Shown one piece after another: positions 42,550 through 52,814 of a stretch of DNA of 64,000 nucleotides. The stretch comes from Pleurotus ostreatus/Saccharomyces cerevisiae fusant (lineage: Eukaryota; Opisthokonta), in assembly GCA_024196135.1 (NCBI GenBank), contig JAMQCK010000001.1, positions 310,001-374,000 on the forward strand, in the 5' to 3' direction. A program made the position numbers and the translations under genes. A model generated the notes under the pieces. The model searched no databases. It had not been told where the DNA came from and worked only from the letters and a program-made list of their open reading frames with translations. Position 1 is the first letter of the stretch; each line of letters begins with the position of its first letter.

Positions 42550-45324
42550 ATGGCCAACTTGCCAAAACACTTTGTGAACGAGGTCGGCTCGGTTCCTCAA
42601 GTCCCCATCGACGACTTCCTCAAGCACTTCATGCCACCGCAGAAGCTCAACCGACGGGACATCACCAAGGTCTCTGGAATGCTTAGCAGGAATCGGCGCG
42701 AGTACGGCGACGTTGACGAGCAGGTCATCCTCGAGAGGAAGGAACACGCCACCCAATGGGGGACGAAGCACGCCCCGTACGACAAGCAACACAAGGACCG
42801 GAGCGACTACGCGCAACCCCCTCGGCAGCGCGGCGACAACGAGAAGACAGTGTACGCTGCCCTTACCGACATATGCGACGAAGTCACCGCCTGCTGCGCA
42901 GCTGTTCGAGACGACCTTTCCCCGACTACGCGACTGGTCAGCAATGGCAACACACCGCTGACCGGGTTGAAGCATAACTGTGCCCCCTGCGACGCCTTCC
43001 ACTATCTCATCGGCGACCACGATCACGAGCTGAACATATATGACTGTGTCTGTAACGTTCAATACAAGAAGATATTCGACGCAACTAACGTGCAAGATGT
43101 GGGTGTACATCATGAACTAGCGTCTCCTCCGCTGACTCGCTTATAGAACAACTTGAAGGTCATCTGGGACCTAAGTCAAATCATGCGAATGGACCCGCGC
43201 CGCCGTTTCACTTTAGGAATGACGTTCGCCGAGACTACGGTGCGTTTGTGGCACTACAACCGCGAGGTTCTGGTCGTCAGCGAGGCTTTCGATTTTAACA
43301 AGGTATGTCATGACCATTCGCTGTTGGACAATTCTGAAGCTTGCTACAGAACTTCAAAATCCTGATTGATGTCTATGCCCGCCTATCTTTCGCCACCATG
43401 CCGGAGCTGGGCTTCGACCCGACTATCACTCTGCTACCTCCGTCTCCGGCTTCTGTTGCAGGTACCTCGCAGCGTCAATTTCGCATTGCGGTCGGGAACA
43501 TGTTCTACATTGCGACGCAAGTACTGGCCGACTGCTGTCCCAAGAACGGTTTTGGGCGTTGCACTCGCATATTCTCTGCGTATAAGGAGGGCGGAAGTGC
43601 CGGCGAGACGTTCATCATCAAGGACTGCTGGGTCGAAGCGACGCGCGATACAGAATTCACGACTCTGAAACTCATCGAAGCGGACATCCTCTCTTTCGAC
43701 TGGCAGAAGAAATGCCACCCGCCCCTAGACAACGTCGAGGACCTTGCCTCGTATAAGTCCGACCGCATCGTAGACCCTCATTATGGGAAGCTAACCCCAG
43801 AAGAGCGCACACGGTTCTTCGTGTCTATGATCAATGGTGTGGAGGTGGCAGTCAATGGTCGCCCAGACGATACACAAGATGTCATCGCAAATGGGTACGA
43901 GTTTCCGAACCATCGCCACATGTTCTGCGTGGACAGTGACTCGGTTATGCAAGACGGCTCGAGGTACATCTCGATATGGCAGGGCACCGTTGGGAATGAA
44001 GCCGATCTAGCGAAGCCGCGAGAGGTCGTCGGCTGCTTTTTTCGCCCTATCGTCCCGCGCAAGCACCACCGTCTCGTCATGGAGAAGGGTCTACCGCTGT
44101 CCCAAATCAAAGAAGCTACGAAGGCATTTAGTGTTGCATCGGATGCAGCCTATGGTATGGAACTCCCCAATCTGCTGGACTTTCTCAAACTGATAACATC
44201 TCGGACAGGCTTGTTCATATTGCACTGTATAGGCTGGCTTCACCGAGACATCAGCGCGGATAATATACTACGGATGCCCGATGGAAGGGGTGTCCTGGCG
44301 GACCTGGAGTACACGAAACGGGCCAGTGATCCGCGGACGCGCAGCTTCCGAACGGTCCGTACATATCCACATCCTTTCTTCTGCTTCACTGACGGTATGC
44401 ATTCAGGGTACGCCCGACTTCCTCGCCATCGAAGTTGCCTATCGTCAGTACCTCCATCCAGCGTCGGACGATGACGACGTGCTATTTCGCGTCAAAGCGG
44501 AAGGGACAGACGGAGACTCGGACACCTTACCATGGCGATTCCGGGATACTCACGATCTGGAGTCCATATGGTGGCTTTGCCTGTGGCTACTCTTCCATCA
44601 CACCAAGAAACGACGTCCCGCCGGTTATGATCTCGTCGCGCAATCAGACACATGCAACGAGCTTTTTCCCGGGGTGCTCAAGGTTACGCAGAGGCGCCGC
44701 GAACTTCTGACCGAGAAGCAGAAGCTGGCAGTGGCCATGCGTACCCTTCCGCCCGACTGGGCAGCAGCGCTCGAGGGTTACCTTACTGCCGTACGCAACA
44801 TCTTGCGCAACTCGTACAAACCCGAGAAGCGTGGCCGACCGCTTCATCCGGGGACTTGGTGGATGGTGCACAATATGTGCATGGCGGGGACGGCCATCAA
44901 GGACAAAATGGTCTGGATAACGCGGAAGGAAGTTGACCGGCTGAAGGAACGCGCACAAAAAGCACAGCTAAAGGCAGCACAGCAGAGGCTAGAGTTTACG
45001 GTGGTGAACACGGGCGAAGACGTCACAATGGCAGACGCTCCCGCTCGTCAGGACGGTGACAATCATCGCTCGACGGGCAAGCGCAACAAGCGCAAGACGC
45101 GCGACGAACCCCAGCCCGTCCACGACGCATCTTCGAATGATGAGGATGGTTCGCCTCGCAAGCGGACCAAGCGCGGGAAGCCGTCCAAGGGTAGTAACGA
45201 GCCTCGCTCCTCCGATAAGGACGAGTCCTGCCCCTCCAGGAGGGACGCGTCTCATTCCTCTGGTAGGAACACGTCTCGTGCCGGCGGCAAGCACGCTGCT
45301 CGCCGGGATGGTACGCGAGGATGA
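42550..45324 (+). CDS. FunK1-family fungal protein kinase, copy C
   Basis: Five exons: 42550-43098, 43147-43302, 43350-44154, 44209-44354, 44407-45324; 857 residues. It starts MANLPKHFVNEVGSVPQVPI and lacks the extra ~27 N-terminal residues of copy B. Motifs: FTLGMTFAETTVRLWHYN, FIIKDCW, LHRDISADN at 514-522, ADLE at 534-537, GTPDFLAIE. After the kinase region come DLESIWWLCLWLLFHH and a basic tail with NKRKTRDEPQ and RKRTKRGKPSKG, consistent with nuclear targeting. It lies directly downstream of copy B in the same orientation. Exon 4 ends in a non-consensus GTCCGT donor. As in the other copies, DFG is not conserved, so activity needs testing, but the Lys and HRD-Asp equivalents are retained. 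Confidence 0.88.
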
Positions 45325-45765
45325 AGGTTGGGATGAGGTTCTACTGGGACTGTATTGTCATGGACAAAGGGAAGGAACGCGCGAACACTTTTAATGGACG
45401 CTGTATATATACCCTACACTAGATGATACCAATGCAGGACGCCCGAACGGCGCCCGACCATATCTACTCTCCATGTACTGCCTTCGATGTCAAGACCGCC
45501 CGACGGCCTTCAGGCCGCTCGATTTGCCTCGGAAACTCGACCACTTCCGACGCACCTTCGTCACTCACACATAACATGTTCGGGACCGTGGACCCAACAA
45601 GTACCGGAACTTGTTCCATTGGGCTTAGCTCAGAACCACAGAATGATATCGTAGAGTATGTAGGTTCAAGTCCTCGGCATAAACCAGAAAGAGCTCGTCT
45701 TTTGCCTAACCGCCTGCCGCTCAAACGAGACCTTCATCTCGCCCCCGATACGCTGGCCCTGCAGT
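45325..45765. other. Convergent 3' region with tRNA-like remnant
   Basis: Between converging FunK1-C and F-box genes. At about 45621-45680 an A-box-like TAGCTCAG and a perfect-looking B box GGTTCAAGTCC occur with about 25 nt between them, but acceptor and T stems do not pair. I read this as a possible tRNA-derived remnant, not a gene. Confidence 0.3.
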
Positions 45766-47349
45766 TTAGTCGAGAAAATCAGATTTACTCCCGTCTGTAG
45801 CAAGGAGGTCACAACTGACCGTCCACACCCTTCCATCGGTGATGATGGTCCGTAGGTTGCGCACATTACTCATGAAGTTCTTGACGCCGTCTGGCGAGAG
45901 GGTGAGCTTGTGCGATTGCGGACCGTGATTGTGGTTGTTGAGGTCGACCAGGACGCGAATAGAGAAGGAGCGCGCGATCATGGAGGTGAAGGCGACCTGG
46001 CCAAGCTGAGGGGTGCGTGGTCAGCGCCTGCGTTGTATTAAACTCTAATCAAAGATAGTCGCTTACCGGATCCATCGCTGGAAACCCAATCTCCAACCTC
46101 TGCATAATCGGGCAGGCATTGCATATGTGCGCGACGAGGTCCAGCCCGACGGTGCAGTCAATGAAGCTTAGCGTGCGCAGCGTATTCTTATGCGCGTCAA
46201 GGATAGGTTTCAGGAGGGGCAACGTGAGCTGCGTCTTCGATCGCTCGGGGAAGCGGAGGACGAAGGAGGTGAGCGTGGGCGCGGCGGCGTTGATGTGGTG
46301 CATAATGCTGCTGAGCACCGTGAGCATGTTTGAGGAGGACTGATGCCAGCGGCCGTCGATCGCGAGGTGCCGGAGGTTGGCGAGGGTGTGGTCGGTGGTG
46401 GAGAGGGGGCAGGTGCTGTCCTGAGAAAATGATCAGCGGTAGCGGGGAGGTCAGGGGCATGACACCGACAGTGGCTGTCAAGGCCAGGCTCTCGAGCAAC
46501 GGGGTATGCTCGGTGAGGTTGAGAAGGACATTGTGGTCGATCTTCTGGCAGCCGACGACATGAAGCGATCGTAATCGCGTCAACGACAGCACAGTCGACC
46601 GGAGAACGCCCTCGTTTAAGTCGGGTGCCATCTATCACCAGATAAGAATATGAGCAAAGAAGCGAACAGAGGCAACGCACGAAGATCGTCAAATTCTCTA
46701 GGCTATCCTTCATACTCTCTGTCCATCGAGGCAACGCATCAAGTATCGTCCATGTCGCCGTATCCACAACGAGCGACACCAGTGTATTTATTCGCAGCAA
46801 CCGCTCGATTTGAGATGTTGTAAGGGATCCGTGCATCCGCAAAGTTGTAAGCCGTGGTTTATCCTCAAGGGATAGTATGAAGCTTGGGAATGAAGGGATG
46901 GAGCATCTGAAGGTCTGCAGGTTGGTGCACAGGGCCAGCGCTTGCGTGCATTGGCGCAGAAAAACCGGGTGTGGGTACCCAGTCTTATAAAGGGGGATGC
47001 ATTGGATGTCTATATAGTTGAGTGAGAAACCCTCTGACGAGCGATCGCGCCAGTACATACCAACTTGTCGGACATGTATTGCAAGATCGGGATGCGCCAA
47101 AACGGCAGCGAATGGGGACATCACCTTTGTGTGTACTTAGAGGTGAACAAATTGGGTAAACAAATGGGGACGTACAACGTCATGTCGTTTCGCATGAAAT
47201 TGCCTGAAGGGCAGGACGCGGTACAGTTGCGGAAGGACTGCAGCGTTGAAGGATCGGCTGACCAGCGCCACATTGGGCAAGTCCTTGCTCGCGAGGAAGG
47301 CGAAGATGAGCTCGAGAACGTCGAAGTTGAGGTTGTCGGCAGAGACCAT
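45766..47349 (-). CDS. F-box protein with LRR-like repeats
   Basis: Six exons, high to low: 47176-47349, 47061-47124, 46681-47009, 46470-46631, 46067-46420, 45766-46005; 440 residues. The F-box is at the extreme N-terminus (LNFDVLELIFAFLASKDLPN, residues ~7-48), which would recruit Skp1/cullin. The rest has leucine-rich, irregular repeats such as LRSLHVVGCQKIDHNVL and LRTLSFIDCTVGLDLV, typical of the many agaricomycete F-box proteins whose targets are unknown. Exon 4 ends at a GTCGGT donor, chosen because it alone keeps the DSTCPLSTTDHTLANL frame. Start chosen at the ATG just before the F-box. It converges on FunK1 copy C and is divergent from the Sds3-like gene. Confidence 0.8.
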
Positions 47350-48326
47350 GGTGATGGCGGGAGGAGAGCAGCAAAATGCCGTTGATTGGTCAAGGGCGCG
47401 TCGGAGGTGGCGCGCGGGGTCACGCGTGACGTGCGCGGTTCTTGAGCAAAAGTTCACTTGGACTCGACGATCATCTTTGGGATTGTGCGCTATCTATCGC
47501 TCGGCAAAGCGCCCTAGCTATGCTTAAACCTCAACGCCCTCTCGCACGCCCCGGACGCTTTTCAGCATGCATCGATGCCACCTCACCAAAACCAGCTGAA
47601 CTTACTCTCGTCGACGTTCTTTTCGACGGTGTGGTCCTACGAACCGTCGTGGATATGAAAGCGGCCATCGCTCTCTCACTGGCAGGAAAGGCCCTTGTCT
47701 ACCTCTATCTCTTTACGTTTGCCGCATAATCCCTCTGTCCTTGTCAAGCGCTGCTGTGGCGCAGTCGCCCTGTGCATATTCTCGATGGCGTCCACACAGA
47801 CGTTAGAGACATCATAGAACTATGATGTCTGCCGAGATTGTGGCTCTGGGTGTATCCTGCCATTCCGAAGTCAGTCCTGCGTCCCGAAAGTGGCCCGTCG
47901 TCTGTGCCTATTCTGACAGGCTTTCGCCTTCCTCATCATTCGCTGTCATGCTAGATACCACTGTGTGTGTCCTCTCTCATGCGCTCGTTATGGACCTCAC
48001 GGGCTTGTATGTGCCAGTTTGCCACAATGGGACTGATCTAAAGAGGAAGTTCACCCGAGGCCGCGGTCCGGGCGGGAGCAAGAGGTGGCCTGTGAACCTC
48101 GTTTTATCGCTAGTGAATTACCTCCGTACATGTTCCTTTGAGAAATGCACATATAGATAGCGTTGTAGGTAGACTGAGTGCCACGGCAGTGAGGAAAGTC
48201 GAGTCCAGTACGTCCATACTGGCGGGAGCAAACAAAGGATCACGGGGCGCGATAAGATTAGATTACGTAGCCCCGCGATCAAACCTTGGCCGACCAATGT
48301 CCTTCACCTTTTCTCACCGCGCCGCC
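47350..48326. promoter_or_regulatory. Divergent promoter region, F-box / Sds3-like gene
   Basis: A 977-bp interval between two divergent starts. Open frames here (up to ~110 codons) lack family resemblance or splice context. No repeats or RNA genes noticed. Confidence 0.4.
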
Positions 48327-51300
48327 ATGGTCAACTCTGCAATCTCCTCGGATCCTCTGAGTTCTCCATCTCCGTCGCCCGAGCCACCCTCTGGACCCTC
48401 GAAACCACCCGAGATACGACGAGAAATTTCCATGTCATCGGAGGCGCAGCACGGCAAGGGTGGGGACAACGATTCCGAGCTCTCTGAGCTCACGGAGGAC
48501 GAGCAAGACCGCCGCTCGCAGTCGAAGAAGAGGGCCTCCGTCCATCAGCCATCAGCATCGAGCGCGAAGCCTCCGTCCAGGAAGCGCGCGCCCGCAGCCG
48601 ACGATGACGACAAGGAGTATGAGACCGAGGAAGAGCAGGATACGCGTCGCAAAGACAAGGGTGGCGATGAAGACGACGCTATGCAGGAGGATGAGGACGG
48701 CGCCGACGACGACGCGGACGACTCGGCCAAGTCGTCCGGAAAGGAAACCGATCGGACGAAAGACCTTGTCAAGGGCCGTCGTGTTCCCAATCGCCCCCCG
48801 CGCCCCCGCAGCAAGAAACGCAACTCCATCGTCCCCGCGCCGATGTGGGGCTGGGCCACCAAGAACGACGACGAGGATGAGGTAGAGGAGGGCGAGCAAC
48901 CCGAGGAAGAGGAGGAAGAGGGCGAGGTTGGCGAGGACGACAACGAGCGCGAGGAGCCCGAGCCCGAGGAAGACACTGCGCCACCGCCGGCGAGGATGCC
49001 ACCACCCCCGGTTACGAACGCCGACGACTTCCTTCGTCAGGAGATCGAGAAGCGCCAGGCGGACATCAACAATAGCCGTGAGACCCCGAAGGCGCCGGCC
49101 AAGCCGTCCGTCGAGTCGGAGGATGAGGACGAAATGGAGGAAGGCGAAATCGAAGAGGGAGATGAGACCGACAACGACGAGGACGTGGGCGTCGCTGCAC
49201 CGCGCACGGCCCCCTTAATGGCCGCGTCGTCAATCATGGCGGGGTCTACCGTTGTCGGTTCGACATTGATGGACGACGGCGGCAGCGATGATGAGGAGGA
49301 AGAGGGGGAAAAGGAGGACGAAGATAAGGACTCTGACGACGACGAGGCCAAAGACAAGGGCAAGGACGAGGATATGGACATCGACGAAGACGACACGCCC
49401 CCGGCCAAGTCGAACAAGGAGGCCCCCGTCCCAACTTCGACCAAACCCATCTCGAAGAAGAAGGAAATTGTCGACGAAACGCCTATTAAGGACGGCCGGA
49501 GGTGCGTTACCAGCCCATCGACGCGACATACAGCTAACCTCTACATACAGGTCGCGTATCATCAAACCTGCTTCGGCTCAAGAACAGTCCCGCGAACCCA
49601 GCCCCGACGCTGCCAGCGCCGCCGAGGACGACGCGCTCGAACAAGACCAAGAAGACGAAACTGAAATACAGCCTGCTCATCGCGCCGAGGCCCTTGACAC
49701 CCTTGCCATTATAGAACTCAAGTTCGCCCTGCTTCGCGAGAATGTCTACGTTGAGAAGATGGACAATTTGGCGTGGGAAGAGGCGCTCGTCAATGATGGT
49801 GCGCGGATACTCGTGTCTTCAATGGCCAGCTTCGCTTACAGCTTGTAGGGACGCATCCTGAGATGCTTCACATGCAGTCTGAACTAACGAAGCGCCGTGA
49901 TACTCGCATGCGACTAGCAGATGCTCGTCAGGAGGTTGAGACTCAAGCCGTGCAGAGGAAGCGCGCGCACGATGAGATGGCCATCTGGAGTTGGTGGCAG
50001 GTACGTGTCCAATGCCTATATGAAGCCAGTCCGCTAATCCTCTGTTTGCTACAGTTTGAACGTGATCAACTGCAGACGGACATGATCTCCGAGACGAACC
50101 GTAAGCGCCGCCGTCTGGAAAGAGATCGACGCACCTTGGAGCGGCCCCCTCCCAGTGCGTCCATCATTGGTATACATGTATAACGCGTACTCACATTTCC
50201 ACAGCGCGCCGCATGCCTCTGCCGCCTCCCGAAGTCGGCATGCCCACTGTGCCTTTGCTTCGGAAGACAATCGAGTCTGCGACACCCACTAGCGCCATCA
50301 CGAACAAGCGTAAGCGCTCGAAGCACAGCCAGCCCGCCGGCGTCAACCCCTTGTCGAATTCACCCTCCTACCCCGAGCTGCCGCGCCTCGGTCAATTGGA
50401 CATTGAACACGACCTCCGCTTCCTTCAGATGCACGCGCAGCCCAACAACGCTGCCGGCAACACGCGTCGCAGCGTCAACATCGACTACGCCCCCGGCGGT
50501 GGGCGCATGATTGTCCCCGGTGGCGGCACGAACGCATTTGGGGTCATCAACGATGGATTGATGGGCCTCGGTGGTGGCATGAGCATCGGGCTCATGCAGA
50601 GCGTGCAGGTGTACAATGAGGGTCCCAGTAACATGCCGCCCCCCATGCCTACGAAGTCGAGGGACATGACGCGGCCCTCGTCGCGCCAAGGGTATTTTGG
50701 CAGCGGCCGCCGCTCACCTAGCCCGCGCATGGGCGGCATGCCCTGGGCGGGTGGTAACGGCACCTGGGAGGAGGAGGATCGCATCATCGCTGTCCAGCAC
50801 GAGAAGGAGCGCGATAGGCGGGAGAGAGAGCGAGACTTGCAACACCAAGCGGACGCGGCGCGCTACCGCGACGAGAAGGAGCGTGAGCAGCTTCTGATGC
50901 AGCAGCAACAACAACAACAACATCGACACCAGCCCGCGGCGCCGCCGCACGTGCATCATCACCCGCACGTCCATCCGCACCACCATCACCACCGGCCTCA
51001 TCACCACCATGTCGTGCATCGGCACCCACCTGCGCAGCCGAGTCCTCGCCCGCCGAGGGAGTACGAGCGTCAGGGAGAGGTAATGAATATGGCAGCGGGT
51101 CAGATGCATAGTGGTTCGCCTCCCAATGCGTTTGAGGGTCATAGTCGGTCTGCGTCGCTTTCGAAGCCAGGGCCGAGTGGACGACCGCCGCTCCCTCAGG
51201 GGAGCCCGCCAGAGGAGAGGGAGCGCGCGCCCTTGGACCGTGAACGGGTACCAATGGACAGGGAACGTGTGCCGCTGGATAGAGAGCGTGCAACGATGGA

Positions 51301-52237
51301 TAGGGAGCGCGCACCCATGGAGAGGGAACGTGCACCAATGGATAGGGAGAGGCCTCCCATGGATAGAGAGCGTCCGCCAATGGCGATGCCCTTCGCGGTA
51401 CCCTCGTCTTCGAAGGGTCCGTCGGATGCCTCGCGTCCCGGTTCGGCATGGCCGCGCGATGTGGACATGCGTCCACCTATTCCTAGTCCGGGTGGGATGT
51501 CGGGCTCGCCGCCGGGCCCCTCGTCGCGATTCCCGCCGATGGAGCGTCCGAGCGGTCCACCCATGGATCGTGCTGTTGTTCCTCCCATGGATCGCGCTGT
51601 GCTCCCGTCCATGGACCGCGCTTTGGTGCCGCCGATGGAGCGCACGAGCGGTCCTTCTACGCCTCTCGAGCGCCCTGTTGGACCGATGGATCGTCCGCTG
51701 GGTCCTCCAATGGAGCGTCCATCCTCGTCCCAGCGCTCGCGCCCCGCCTCACAGCAGCACTCGCGTCAGGGTTCATCTGGTGGCATACTCTCCCCCACCC
51801 GATCGCGCATGCCGCTGCCGGCGGAGCGCCCACGGTCGCCTGGTGGCGCACACTCGCGGAGCCCATCGAGTGCCGGGCTCGGGCGGTCGCCATCGCATGC
51901 CAGCGTTGGACGGTCACCATATCATCCGTCGACGGCGCCGGGATCACCACATCGGCCTGCAGGGACGATGCTTCCGCCTTCTGGGGGCCCATCGACTGGC
52001 CTCAGTGGTCCTGGCGCAGGCCTTGCGGGACCGCCAGTTGGACTGAGCGGTCCCGGAGCGGCGGGACTGGCTGGCCCAGCGCTTCCACCTCTGGCTGGGC
52101 CGGGAGCCCCTCCACCGCCGGCGTCGGCTAGGCAAGTGCTGCCGCTCTCGTCATCGGTGCCGGGGCTTTTGGGCTCGGAGAAGATGGCGGTGGATAAGGA
52201 GAGGTTGCCGCCGGTGTCGTCGATACCCAACTCTTGA
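48327..52237 (+). CDS. SDS3: Sds3/Dep1-type subunit of the Rpd3/Sin3 deacetylase complex
   Basis: Likely a scaffold of the histone deacetylase complex, nuclear. Five exons: 48327-49501, 49551-49798, 49849-50000, 50055-50154, 50205-52237; 1235 residues, far longer than yeast Sds3 (~330). The start sits in a perfect Kozak context (GCCGCCATGG). Residues 1-390 are acidic and disordered (EEEEEEGEVGEDDNE). The Sds3-like domain is at about 430-560: LDTLAIIELKFALLRENVYV, LAWEEALVNDG, HPEMLHMQSELTKRRD, IWSWWQFERDQL. The remaining ~700 residues are low complexity: poly-Gln, a His/Pro run, a series of MDRER-type repeats, then Pro/Gly/Ser-rich sequence. Sds3 and Dep1 share this domain, so the exact orthologue is open. 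Confidence 0.83.
50895..51025 (+). repeat. Poly-Gln then His/Pro-rich coding tract
   Basis: In the Sds3-like gene, a CAG/CAA run (seven or more Gln) is followed by CAC/CAT-rich sequence giving clusters such as HHHHHRPHHHH. Mixed codons suggest it is older than a fresh microsatellite expansion. Part of the disordered C-terminal half. Confidence 0.8.
51225..51390 (+). repeat. Tandem heptad coding repeat (RERxPMD type)
   Basis: At least eight in-frame ~21-bp units encode variants of PMDRER (PLDRER, PMDRER, TMDRER, PMERER). A second, looser array (PMDRAVVP, SMDRALVP, PMERTSGP) follows from about 51535 to 51725. Alternating Arg/Glu with Met/Pro gives a charged, flexible segment. Confidence 0.85.
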
Positions 52238-52814
52238 GGCCCTCGCGGAGGACTCGCTCCCTGGATGTAACAGTAGTCATGCTTAAGGTGTATCTTCGCA
52301 CGGGGCTCTTGCTCGAACAATGTCACATTTTTTCCACTCGTCTGGTCATCATTCGATGACAATGATTGACAGCCCTAGTGAAGCGTACAGCGTCGAGGCT
52401 TGTCGCGTCCAGTCGTCAAGCCGCGACAGCAAGGAAGTCTCTTGGACCCTCTGAAGGACTTCGCGAGGAGCGTGGACGTTCGGAGAGTCTTGGAGCTCCT
52501 TCGAAGGATGGGCGTTGTAGTAGCATTGACCAGACGAGCATTCCAGAAGGGACTTGACATTCTCGGGTTGGACGTAGGTTCGAGTCGGCTATTGCGAGTT
52601 TTGCCTACAGCCGTTGCGGTACCCAGACGTATGTAGCAACATGGCATCTGGCGACGGCGGAGTGAGGGTAAGCACGAGCAGGCGGCTCAATAGTGTCACG
52701 CTAATCTCGTAAAGTCACGCTGTCCATTATTCTATTGTTCTCCATGAGGAAAGCACGATATCGAGTCTCGACTCTTCACCCTGGCTCTCATCCCGATAAT
52801 CTGGCCGTGACACG
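52238..52814. other. Intergenic region
   Basis: Between two plus-strand genes; should hold the Sds3-like 3' UTR and the promoter of the next gene. Short open frames only, no recognised element. Confidence 0.4.

Noticed and set aside
48545..49565. Several long Ser-rich minus-strand frames opposite the Sds3-like gene
   Set aside because: They are the antisense of GAG/GAC-rich acidic codons and carry no independent evidence.
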